A DNA stretch of 64,000 nt, from NCBI RefSeq assembly GCF_026241515.1, contig NZ_JAPHPW010000003.1, positions 219,450 through 283,449 of the forward strand, read 5' to 3'. Below, one piece after another: positions 9,278 to 16,848 of the stretch (its first letter is position 1; every line of letters begins with the position of its first letter). A program made the translations under genes and the position numbers. Origin of the DNA: Vibrio sp. 14G-20. GTDB lineage: Bacteria; Pseudomonadota; Gammaproteobacteria; Enterobacterales; Vibrionaceae. The notes beneath the pieces were generated by a model. That model was given only the letters and a program-made list of their open reading frames with translations, ran no database searches and was not told where the DNA came from.

Positions 9278-10376
9278 ATGTTTGAAATCAATCCTATAAA
9301 AAACCGTCTGCAGGATGTGTCTGAGCGCACAAATATCCTGAGGGGGTATCTTTGACTATGACGCTAAGAAAGAGCGTCTAGAAGAAGTAAACGCAGAATT
9401 AGAACAACCGGATGTATGGAACGAACCTGAGCGTGCTCAAGCGCTAGGTAAAGAACGTTCTGCATTGGAAGCGGTAGTAGAAACAATCGACCAACTTGAC
9501 CAAGGCGTTGAGGATGTTGATGGCCTATTAGAGCTTGCGGTTGAAGAAGAAGATCAAGAAACGTTCGATGAGATTGAACCAGAACTCGCCGAGCTTGAAG
9601 CTAAGCTAGAGAAGCTGGAATTCCGTCGTATGTTCTCTGGTGATCACGATGCATCAGATTGCTACATCGATTTACAGTCAGGCTCGGGCGGTACAGAAGC
9701 TCAAGACTGGACTTCAATGATGTTGCGTATGTACTTACGTTGGGCAGATTCGAAAGGCTTCAAGACTGAAGTTATCGAAGTGTCTGATGGTGATGTTGCT
9801 GGCCTTAAAGGTGCAACGGTACGTATCTCTGGTGAGTACGCTTACGGTTGGTTACGTACAGAGACTGGTGTTCACCGTCTAGTTCGTAAGTCACCATTTG
9901 ATTCAAGTGGTCGTCGTCATACTTCATTTGCCTCTGCGTTTATCTATCCTGAGATTGATGACAACATTACGATCGACATTAATCCTTCTGACTTACGTAT
10001 TGATGTATACCGTGCCTCTGGCGCTGGTGGTCAGCACGTAAACACCACGGAATCAGCGGTACGTATTACTCACGTTCCGACTAACACCGTGGTTCAGTGT
10101 CAGAATGACCGTTCGCAGCATAAGAACAAAGATCAAGCGATGAAGCAGCTACGTGCTAAGCTTTTTGAACTTGAGATTCAAAAACAAAATGCTGAAAAAC
10201 AAGCGAGCGAAGAAACGAAATCAGACATCGGTTGGGGCAGTCAAATCCGCTCTTACGTACTGGATGATTCTCGTATCAAAGATCTGCGCACCGGCATCGA
10301 AAACCGTAACACTCAAGCGGTTCTTGACGGTGACTTAGACAAGTTTATTGAAGCTAGCCTGAAATCAGGTCTGTAA
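9278..10376 (+). CDS. prfB: Peptide chain release factor 2 with programmed +1 frameshift
   Basis: RF2 recognises UAA and UGA stop codons. Translation starts at ATG 9278 and reads 25 codons to an in-frame TGA at 9353-9355. A +1 shift at CTT-T then continues with GAC at 9354 to the stop at 10376, giving 365 residues, the same as E. coli RF2. The SPF anticodon-mimic tripeptide is in RKSPFDSSG and the catalytic GGQ in [14 protein letters not shown] simple ORF call would give only a fragment starting at 9465. lysS follows, as in E. coli. Confidence 0.96.
9341..9356 (+). promoter_or_regulatory. RF2 programmed frameshift signal
   Basis: AGGGGG (9341-9346) acts as an internal Shine-Dalgarno element just upstream of the slippery CTT codon and TGA stop (CTTTGAC). 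The arrangement is the same as the classical E. coli site. Low RF2 slows termination at TGA and favours the +1 shift, which gives autoregulation. Confidence 0.95.
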
Positions 10377-10474
10377 GCTTTACCAACTATTAAGCTTTAC
10401 CAATAATATTGGTAAAAATGCCTATATTTGAAAAAATATAGCTGTCCAAATTATAAAAGCAGGGTACATCTCTA

Positions 10475-12007
10475 ATGACTGATGCTGTTCAAAACGAAAA
10501 CGCACAAGAAGCTTCTTCACCTGAAGAGAACAAACTAATCGCTGAGCGCCGCAGCAAGCTGGATCACATCCGCCTGAACTGCAAAGCTAACGGTCACCCA
10601 AATGATTTCCGTCGTGAGCACCTAGCTGGCGACCTTCAAGCAGAATTCGGTGAGAAGACTAAGGAAGAGCTAGAAGAGCTTAACCACATCGTTGCGATCG
10701 CTGGTCGTATTATGGCGAAGCGTGGTCCATTCCTTGCGATTCAAGAAACTTCTGGTCGTATCCAAGCATACGCAGCGAAAGACGTTCAAAAAGTACTAAA
10801 AGAGAAGTACCAAGGCCTAGATATCGGTGACATCATCGGTGTTAAAGGTGCGCTTCACAAGTCTGGTAAAGGCGACCTTTACGTGAACATGGAAGAGTTT
10901 GAATTGCTAACGAAAGCACTTCGTCCTCTGCCAGAGAAGTTCCACGGTCTAACTGACCAAGAGATGCGTTACCGTCAGCGTTACGTTGACCTAATCGTGA
11001 ACGAAGACTCTCGTAACACATTTATCGTGCGTTCTAAGCTTGTGTCTTCAATCCGTAACTTCATGAGCTCAAAAGGCTACCTAGAAGTTGAAACGCCAAT
11101 GATGCACGTGATCCCAGGCGGTGCAACAGCACGTCCATTTATCACTCATCACAACGCACTAGACATCGACATGTATCTACGTGTTGCACCTGAGCTTTAC
11201 CTTAAGCGTCTAGTAGTTGGTGGTTTTGATCGTGTATTCGAGATTAACCGTAACTTCCGTAACGAAGGTCTGTCTCCACGTCACAACCCTGAATTCACAA
11301 TGATGGAATTCTACCAAGCGTACTCTGACTACAAAGATCTAATGGATCTAACGGAAGAGATGCTAAGCACAGCCGCTATGGACGTTCTTGGTTCTACTTC
11401 TATGCCTTACGGCGACGAAACGGTTGAGTTCGGTGGCACTTACGCTCGCATGAGCATGTTCGATGCAATCAAACACTACACACCTGAAAATGCAAACATC
11501 CAAGCTCTGACTGAAGACGATCTTCAGAACAGAGAATTGATGGTTAAAATTGCAGAAGAAGTGGGTCTGTACGTTGAGAAGTTCTGGACATGTGGTCAGC
11601 TTCTTGAAGAGATCTTTGGTGAAACGGCTGAGCCTCAGCTAATTCAACCAACGTTTATCACGGGTTACCCAGCGGACATTTCTCCACTGGCTCGTCGTAG
11701 CGACAGCAACCCATTCTTCACAGACCGCTTTGAGTTCTTCATCGGTGGCCGTGAAGTAGCGAACGGTTTCTCTGAGCTTAACGATGCACAAGACCAAGAT
11801 GAGCGTTTCAAAGCACAAGTTAACGCGAAAGACGCGGGTGATGACGAAGCTATGTACTACGATGCAGACTACATTACTGCACTAGAGCACGGCCTACCGC
11901 CAACAGCAGGTCAAGGTATTGGTATCGATCGCCTAGCGATGCTATTTACTAACACGCACACAATTCGTGACGTGATCTTGTTCCCGGCAATGCGTCCTCA
12001 AGCGTAA
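10475..12007 (+). CDS. lysS: Lysyl-tRNA synthetase, class II
   Basis: A 510-residue cytosolic enzyme that charges tRNA(Lys). It has the N-terminal OB-fold anticodon-binding domain (about residues 60-160) and the class II catalytic core with motif 2 [15 protein letters not shown] and motif 3 [11 protein letters not shown]. Start is ATG 10475. Its codon use looks like that of a highly expressed gene. It is 98 bases downstream of prfB and is followed by a clear terminator. Confidence 0.96.
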   Translation: MTDAVQNENAQEASSPEENKLIAERRSKLDHIRLNCKANGHPNDFRREHLAGDLQAEFGEKTKEELEELNHIVAIAGRIMAKRGPFLAIQETSGRIQAYAAKDVQKVLKEKYQGLDIGDIIGVKGALHKSGKGDLYVNMEEFELLTKALRPLPEKFHGLTDQEMRYRQRYVDLIVNEDSRNTFIVRSKLVSSIRNFMSSKGYLEVETPMMHVIPGGATARPFITHHNALDIDMYLRVAPELYLKRLVVGGFDRVFEINRNFRNEGLSPRHNPEFTMMEFYQAYSDYKDLMDLTEEMLSTAAMDVLGSTSMPYGDETVEFGGTYARMSMFDAIKHYTPENANIQALTEDDLQNRELMVKIAEEVGLYVEKFWTCGQLLEEIFGETAEPQLIQPTFITGYPADISPLARRSDSNPFFTDRFEFFIGGREVANGFSELNDAQDQDERFKAQVNAKDAGDDEAMYYDADYITALEHGLPPTAGQGIGIDRLAMLFTNTHTIRDVILFPAMRPQA

Positions 12008-12042
12008 TTTTCGCTGACAGGCTGTAATAGCCGATTCAATTT

Positions 12043-12067
12043 AAAAGCCACCTTCGGGTGGCTTTTT
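12043..12067 (+). terminator. lysS terminator
   Basis: AAAAGCCACC-TTCG-GGTGGCTTTTT is a compact stem with a stable UUCG tetraloop and a T run. Confidence 0.93.
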
Positions 12068-12133
12068 CTGTTTCTAAGTGTCCAAAACCTTGCCTGTACC
12101 GCACTCTTGATTCGAAAAATCATTATTTCTGAC

Positions 12134-12180
12134 ATAGTCTTACTATTGAGACAAAAAATCTAAGATAGTCTCACTACTAT
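12134..12180 (+). promoter_or_regulatory. Direct repeat upstream of vpsR
   Basis: ATAGTCTTACTATT at 12134 is followed 31 bases later by ATAGTCTCACTACTAT at 12165, about 100-145 bases upstream of the vpsR start. The spacing of three helical turns suggests binding by a regulator to one face of the DNA. The regulator is not identified. Confidence 0.4.
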
Positions 12181-12280
12181 ACGTCTCTGCGCTGAATACG
12201 ATCTCGCGGCATTTTTATCGAACGATGAAGCAGTGACTCGTATTAGCCTGATTTAAATAAAAATAGAATAAGGAAGAAGG

Positions 12281-13615
12281 ATGGGAACTCAATTTAAGAT
12301 GGATTCCTTACCAGGTTCTCTTATCGTCGTTGGTGGTGCGTACGAACCCTGGTTATCTGTATTAGAACAAGTGGGTTGGCAGTGTACCCAGTGTGCAGAT
12401 TTACGAAAAGCCGATGCATTGATTGCCGACATAGGCCCATGCATTGGTATTGTGGACCTTAGCCATGATGAGTTCAGCCTCAACGGTATTGCTAACCTTG
12501 TGAGCAATAACAAACAGGTGAGATGGCTCGCCTTTATTCGTGAATCGCAATTAAGCTCTGATACGATCTGCCAGTTTATCGTTAACTTCTGTATCGACTT
12601 TTTCACGGCACCCATTCCAGATGCACAGCTACTGAGTACCATAGGTCACCAGCTTGGCATGCTTAAGCTTGAGCAGAAAGTATGGCCAAACTACGGCATT
12701 AACAACAATATGGGCTTGCTGGGCGACTCGGTGGCAGTAAAGCGCCTAAGAGACCAAGTAAAGCGCATTGGGCCGACTGATGTCAGTATCTTAATTTATG
12801 GCGAGAGCGGGGCTGGTAAAGAGACTATCGCACGATCTATTCACCAAAACTCGTCGCGAGCACAGAAACCATTTTTAACGGTCAATTGCCGAGCTTTGTC
12901 TGAGATGAGAATTGAGTCTGAAGTGTTTGGCATTTCAGCTCTATCTGATGTTGCCCCCTGTATGTTGGAAGAGGCGGACGGTGGCACGATATTACTCAAT
13001 GATGTGTTGGCGATGCCCCGCAATCAACAGTTGAATCTGTTGCGCTTCTTGCAAGAAGGGAAGGTCGAGACGGAGGCTGGATCAAAATCGGTGGATGTTC
13101 GCATTCTAGCCGCTAACTCTTCTGATATTGAAAAGGCATTGATTGAGGGGGACTTCAATGAAGAGCTTTACCACTATATCAATGTTCTGCGAATCCAGGT
13201 TCCGAGCTTAAAAGAGCGGGTTAGTGATATCTCAGTGTTGGCCAATCATTTCTTACGTCAATACTCGAAAGAGTTTAATGCTCAGGCTAAGAGTTTTTCA
13301 GACGATGCTATTCGTTCGATGAATCGCTATCACTGGCCAGGCAATGTCCGTGAGCTGATGAATCAGATTAAGCGTGTTGTTCTGATGTCGGATGCGGTGA
13401 TCATCGAAGATCACCAACTTGATTTACCAAAACAGAATGATGAACGCCGCAGCTTAAAAAGCATTCGTGAACGTTCAGAGCGCGATGCATTGCTGATTGT
13501 ATTGGAGTCTTATGGTGGACAGGTTTCATTGGCGGCTAAGGAGCTTGGCGTATCACGAGCAACGATGTACCGTTTGCTGAATAAACACAGTCTTATTTCT
13601 GAGGGTGTTGTGTAG
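12281..13615 (+). CDS. vpsR: Biofilm regulator VpsR (NtrC-like, c-di-GMP responsive)
   Basis: VpsR activates Vibrio polysaccharide and biofilm genes in response to c-di-GMP. The 444 residues equal the V. cholerae length, and the opening MGTQFKMDSLPGSLIVVGG is nearly the same. The receiver-like domain has Asp59 (GIVDLS); the AAA+ domain has a Walker A GESGAGKE at 174-181; a Fis-type helix-turn-helix closes the protein (LAAKELGVSRATMYRLL). The GAFTGA sigma-54 contact motif is missing, as known for VpsR, which works with sigma-70 polymerase. AGGAAGAAGG precedes the ATG. It lies next to lysS as in V. cholerae. Confidence 0.93.
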   Translation: MGTQFKMDSLPGSLIVVGGAYEPWLSVLEQVGWQCTQCADLRKADALIADIGPCIGIVDLSHDEFSLNGIANLVSNNKQVRWLAFIRESQLSSDTICQFIVNFCIDFFTAPIPDAQLLSTIGHQLGMLKLEQKVWPNYGINNNMGLLGDSVAVKRLRDQVKRIGPTDVSILIYGESGAGKETIARSIHQNSSRAQKPFLTVNCRALSEMRIESEVFGISALSDVAPCMLEEADGGTILLNDVLAMPRNQQLNLLRFLQEGKVETEAGSKSVDVRILAANSSDIEKALIEGDFNEELYHYINVLRIQVPSLKERVSDISVLANHFLRQYSKEFNAQAKSFSDDAIRSMNRYHWPGNVRELMNQIKRVVLMSDAVIIEDHQLDLPKQNDERRSLKSIRERSERDALLIVLESYGGQVSLAAKELGVSRATMYRLLNKHSLISEGVV

Positions 13616-13657
13616 AACTCTCTTCTAAGTCATTCAATCTGTTAGTGTAAATTTAAG

Positions 13658-13683
13658 AGCCACGCATCATGCGTGGCTTTTTT
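13658..13683 (+). terminator. vpsR terminator
   Basis: The stem GCCACGCA / TGCGTGGC is followed by six T residues. Confidence 0.9.
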
Positions 13684-13969
13684 GTTGCTCATCGCTGTGT
13701 CTATGTTCGAATAATCGAGAGATGAACTCTCAGTCACTAAGAGAGATATGCTGTGATTTTATATAATTATAGTGAATATGTTATATATAAAGTAATATGC
13801 AACTGATATTTTAGGTGAATGCATTGTTTTGAAAATGTTAACCAATTATCGGTTGAATAATATACTCACTTGGTTAGACTTTAACCGTGAAAGTAACGAT
13901 TTAACAAAGACTTGTCTGCTTTTACTACCCTATTTCTTTTTGGATTTTTTAGTTAGCTTGGAGGCGCAA
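13684..13969. other. AT-rich gap after vpsR
   Basis: Contains an AT-rich stretch (13755-13815) that could hold a promoter for the small genes downstream. An open frame runs from 13829, but its first 47 codons lack a ribosome binding site and have no family resemblance; the likely start is 13970. Confidence 0.4.
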
Positions 13970-14092
13970 ATGAAACATTTCGATTTTATACAGCATATTT
14001 GCGCGTCGTTTGATCCGTGTACTGACATTGCGACTGTTATGTCACAAACATCAGCCATGGCCGATCGAAACACCCAAGATAAACCTAACTAA
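13970..14092 (+). CDS. Small ORF of 40 residues, unknown function
   Basis: ATG 13970 follows a strong GGAGG ribosome binding site with five bases between, and the frame runs 40 codons (start MKHFDFIQHICASF). I do not recognise a family. The peptide has two cysteines, no membrane segment and a polar end. It is followed by a large hairpin and then a DUF1127 gene, probably in one transcript. The good ribosome binding site is the main support for its being real. Confidence 0.5.
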   Translation: MKHFDFIQHICASFDPCTDIATVMSQTSAMADRNTQDKPN

Positions 14093-14113
14093 TAGATCCG
14101 TACCCTTATTTGG

Positions 14114-14176
14114 CTGCGGAAAAATAGCAGCTAAGTGAGAAGCCCTCATACTATCTAACACGCTATTTTTCCTCAG
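14114..14176 (+). repeat. Inverted repeat between the 40-residue ORF and the DUF1127 gene
   Basis: GGAAAAATAGC (14118-14128) pairs perfectly with GCTATTTTTCC (14162-14172), and CTG/CAG extend the stem past one mismatch. The loop is 33 bases. No T run follows, so it is not a simple terminator. It ends about 15 bases before the ribosome binding site of the next gene. Confidence 0.6.
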
Positions 14177-14201
14177 TTGATTCAACAACTGGAGAGTTAT
14201 T

Positions 14202-14453
14202 ATGCGTCACTCAGTATATTTAAAATTAGCAACAGTCCTTATCCGTGCCGATCTTCGTCGTGAAGAGCGAGAATGGCAAAGAAAAGTTCGTCGTAGTTCA
14301 TATGATCTACCATGGAACAATACCCACTTATTAAGAGATATTGGCCTTGAAGCCGATGGTCGACCAATTGGTTTTTCTGAACCTGAAGTCGTCACGATTG
14401 AGCGTCGAGTACGTCACCTTCGTCGTGTCTTAAGTGCGCGAATACCGACGTAA
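14202..14453 (+). CDS. DUF1127 family small basic protein
   Basis: An 83-residue, arginine-rich protein. The segment NTHLLRDIGLEADGR near residues 46-60 matches the DUF1127 (YjiS-like) core, in which a short helix is followed by LLRDIGL. DUF1127 proteins in other bacteria have been linked to RNA turnover and stress physiology, but no function can be assigned here. GGAGAG lies upstream of the ATG. It is longer than the usual 45-70 residue members, with an extra basic C-terminus. Confidence 0.75.
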   Translation: MRHSVYLKLATVLIRADLRREEREWQRKVRRSSYDLPWNNTHLLRDIGLEADGRPIGFSEPEVVTIERRVRHLRRVLSARIPT

Positions 14454-14544
14454 TCTGCGGGGTTGATAGCACCTTTCAACCCCTAAGATAATTAACAGTG
14501 ATAGTTATGGCGTCGAAAGTGCAAACTTTTGAACTAGAACTGGC

Positions 14545-14575
14545 CAAAAAAGAGAAGCGCCTGCTTCTCTTTTTT
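14545..14575 (+). terminator. Terminator after the DUF1127 gene
   Basis: AAAAAAGAGAAGC-GCCT-GCTTCTCTTTTTT is a perfect stem with a T run. Confidence 0.9.
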
Positions 14576-14645
14576 GCTTTTTTAAGCCGTTATCTAGTAA
14601 AGGAAAAGAGTTCTACTAAGCTTTATAGAGCAAGGGAGGCCAGCT

Positions 14646-14957
14646 ATGCAAAAGCATCAATTAGACATGTGGTTACATGGAGAGCACAAAGACTCTTATC
14701 AAACACCCAAAGTGTACGTTATTGGCTGTTCTGATATTTCAGAATATCTATTGGCGGTGGAGTACAAACACAAGCTAGAACCGGTAAAGCAAGACGGTGA
14801 GCCGCTTCACTTTGGATCCTTGGATCAAGTGAAAGAGGAGTTACTCCGGCTCGGCTTTGAAAAGGCGTATCTTCGCTTACACAACGCCTATGATGAGTTT
14901 GGTAATGAGCCAAGCCAAAGCTACTGTGATATTGAACTGGCGCTTAAACCTCATTAA
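14646..14957 (+). CDS. DUF6482-like small protein, unknown function
   Basis: A 103-residue soluble protein. The ATG follows GGGAGG with good spacing. The sequence (VYVIGCSDISEYLLAVEYKHKL, then an LGFEKAYLRLHNAYDEFG block) looks like the DUF6482 proteins common in Vibrionaceae, though I cannot confirm this without a search. It has no signal peptide or membrane segment. It converges with mutH. Confidence 0.7.
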   Translation: MQKHQLDMWLHGEHKDSYQTPKVYVIGCSDISEYLLAVEYKHKLEPVKQDGEPLHFGSLDQVKEELLRLGFEKAYLRLHNAYDEFGNEPSQSYCDIELALKPH

Positions 14958-15045
14958 GAGGCGTTTGTAGCGAGAGATTGATTCTAATTACAGACTGTTT
15001 TGTAACGCACTGATAGTTTTGGCTATCGAGTCTAGATTAAACGAT

Positions 15046-15711
15046 CTATGCGTAATGTGTTGTCAGTAATTTATGGGTGAATTGAGTTCGCAGATAAAAA
15101 CCACGTGGTTTAGTTTTGATAGGTTTTCCACTTGCACCGTAAGCTTCAGTTAACACGCGACTGTTGGCTGCTTTTGGACGTAAATGCAGTGCTTCACCGT
15201 GTCTTGCTGTTATCTGTTCAACATTGCCTAAAACGATCAACTCCATCAGCTCTTCCCAATCTCTTTTCAAGAGTTCGTCTTCAGCTTGGCTAGGTGTCCA
15301 TAATAATGGGGATCCTACATGCCTCTCAGCTAGCGGGATCTCTCTTTCTCCCTCGACAGGGATCCACAACACCTTAGACAGCTTGTTTCGAACGTGGCTG
15401 GTTTCCCAAGTTATGCCTTGCACGCCCATCAACGGCGCAACACACACAAAGGTGGTCTCAAGTGGCTTGCCAGAATAGCCAATCGGAATGCTTTTTAGCT
15501 CGATCCCGAGCTTGGCAAAATCTTGCTCTGGCTTACTGCCTGCAGGTGCACCCAAGTGCCATTCCAATAGCTGCCCAACCCAGCCTTTATCACGCTTAAG
15601 GTCGTTTGGCATCACCATCTCGGCTTCGTCGGCGAGCTCTTTAAAGGTCATTCCGGCGATGGCATACGCGCGCTCTAACAGCTCTTGTTGTGTTTGTGGT
15701 TCTGGTTTCAT
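15046..15711 (-). CDS. mutH: DNA mismatch repair endonuclease MutH
   Basis: MutH nicks the unmethylated strand at hemimethylated GATC sites after activation by MutS and MutL. The catalytic triad is seen as the Asp in EQDFAKLG and the Glu and Lys in GIELKSIP (D70, E77, K79 in E. coli). ATG 15711 gives 221 residues starting MKPEPQTQQ, near the E. coli 229; the frame stays open to 15759 and an ATG at 15723 is also possible. Presence of MutH fits a Dam-methylating gammaproteobacterium. Its promoter region overlaps the DnaA-box cluster. Confidence 0.92.
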   Translation of the reverse strand: MKPEPQTQQELLERAYAIAGMTFKELADEAEMVMPNDLKRDKGWVGQLLEWHLGAPAGSKPEQDFAKLGIELKSIPIGYSGKPLETTFVCVAPLMGVQGITWETSHVRNKLSKVLWIPVEGEREIPLAERHVGSPLLWTPSQAEDELLKRDWEELMELIVLGNVEQITARHGEALHLRPKAANSRVLTEAYGASGKPIKTKPRGFYLRTQFTHKLLTTHYA

Positions 15712-15813
15712 AATAAAAGGCATGATCAAAAAAACGATTTTATCAGAAGTTATCACCAAATGACGACTGGTTAAGAAATGATCTCCTTGCGAGAAAAGGG
15801 ATCAAACTCAGGG

Positions 15814-16291
15814 TTATCCACAGGACATAAAGGTAATTAATTGAAATATTAATTTAGTGGATAAATAAACAGGGGTTTATGGTGGATAAAATGCTTGCCA
15901 AATGGGGTTCAAAATGAATCTTTCACTTGGTCGTGTGGATAAACATCGGAGTGGTTGATCTTTAACCATGTCAGATTTCTGAAAGATCTTTTACATTTCC
16001 AATGTTTTTTAAAACCAAAATATTATTTTAATTAACTGATTTATATGAAAATAAAATTAATTTGATTGATTTGTCGTTTTTGGTGTTGATGAATCTATGG
16101 ATTAAAAAAAACGATTGCGGGTAATTCTTCACATAGTTATTCACAGAAAAGGTGAATAAATGTGGTCTATGTCTCACTATTGTGTGGGTAACTAGAATTT
16201 GAGCAAAACTTATCCATATTCCTAGTTATTATTCATAAATATAGCGCTTATCACGTCACTAAGTTTGCTCCGATTGGGGATATGTGGAAAA
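15814..16291. promoter_or_regulatory. Cluster of DnaA boxes around an AT-rich core
   Basis: Matches to TTWTNCACA: 15814-15822 (TTATCCACA, +), 15934-15942 (TTATCCACA, -), 16137-16145 (TTATTCACA, +) and 16283-16291 (TTTTCCACA, -). One-mismatch sites: 15856-15864, 15881-15889, 16151-16159, 16210-16218 and 16229-16237. The core at 15990-16075 is very AT rich. Five GATC sites lie at 15724-15990, two of them followed by T-rich stretches (GATCTTTAACC, GATCTTTTACATT) like the 13-mers of oriC. It lies between mutH and rppH. Confidence 0.6.
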
Positions 16292-16327
16292 ATCAGAGTA
16301 ATTAAAAATTTAGATAGAGGTTGGCCA

Positions 16328-16846
16328 GTGATAGATGGCGATGGTTACCGATTAAATGTTGGTATTGTAATCTGTAACAACCATGGTCAGGTCTTCTGGG
16401 CTAAACGATACGGGCAACATTCATGGCAATTCCCTCAAGGGGGAATAGATGAAGGTGAGACTCCGGAACAGGCAATGTACCGCGAGTTGTATGAAGAGGT
16501 TGGCCTTACTAAAAAGGATGTAAAGATCGTCGCGACAAGTCGTCATTGGTTACGCTACAAGCTACCCAAACGACTGGTTCGGTGGGATTCTAAACCTGTC
16601 TGTATTGGACAAAAACAGAAGTGGTTCCTTTTGCGCTTAGATTGCGATGAATCGCATATCAATATGCAGCGTGGAAGTACACCTGAGTTTGATGGTTGGC
16701 GTTGGGTGAGTTACTGGTACCCAGTTCGACAAGTTGTTTCTTTCAAGCGAGATGTTTACCGTCGAGCGATGAAAGAGTTCGCATCTTTAGCAATGCCGTT
16801 TAAAGAGCGAAAAATAAAAGGAAAGCGCAAATTGCGTAGAGGTTAA
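16328..16846 (+). CDS. rppH: RNA pyrophosphohydrolase RppH (NudH)
   Basis: RppH removes pyrophosphate from the 5' end of mRNA and so starts RNase E-dependent decay. The Nudix box is intact: [22 protein letters not shown]. The frame opens at 16265, but the GTG at 16328 gives the usual start (M)[11 protein letters not shown], with AGAGG seven bases upstream, for 172 residues. The C-terminus is basic, as in the family. ptsP begins two bases after the stop, and the pair rppH-ptsP is conserved in gammaproteobacteria. Confidence 0.93.
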   Translation: MIDGDGYRLNVGIVICNNHGQVFWAKRYGQHSWQFPQGGIDEGETPEQAMYRELYEEVGLTKKDVKIVATSRHWLRYKLPKRLVRWDSKPVCIGQKQKWFLLRLDCDESHINMQRGSTPEFDGWRWVSYWYPVRQVVSFKRDVYRRAMKEFASLAMPFKERKIKGKRKLRRG

Positions 16847-16848
16847 GC

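Noticed and set aside
9465..10376. A separate shorter release-factor gene starting at 9465
   Set aside because: It is the in-frame end of prfB; the true start is at 9278 with the +1 frameshift.
12755..13400. Assignment of VpsR as a sigma-54 activator
   Set aside because: The AAA+ domain has no GAFTGA loop, and VpsR is known to act with sigma-70 polymerase.
13829..13969. Extended N-terminus for the 40-residue ORF
   Set aside because: No ribosome binding site at 13829 and an AT-rich, hydrophobic low-complexity translation; the GGAGG before 13970 fits better.
14498..14734. ORF of 78 residues overlapping the DUF1127 terminator
   Set aside because: It runs through a clear terminator hairpin and overlaps the better-supported DUF6482-like gene in another frame.
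15723..15731. ATGATCAA word resembling the start of an RctB 12-mer (chromosome 2 replication)
   Set aside because: One partial match inside the mutH 5' end, with no repeated array; not enough for an RctB or crtS-like site.
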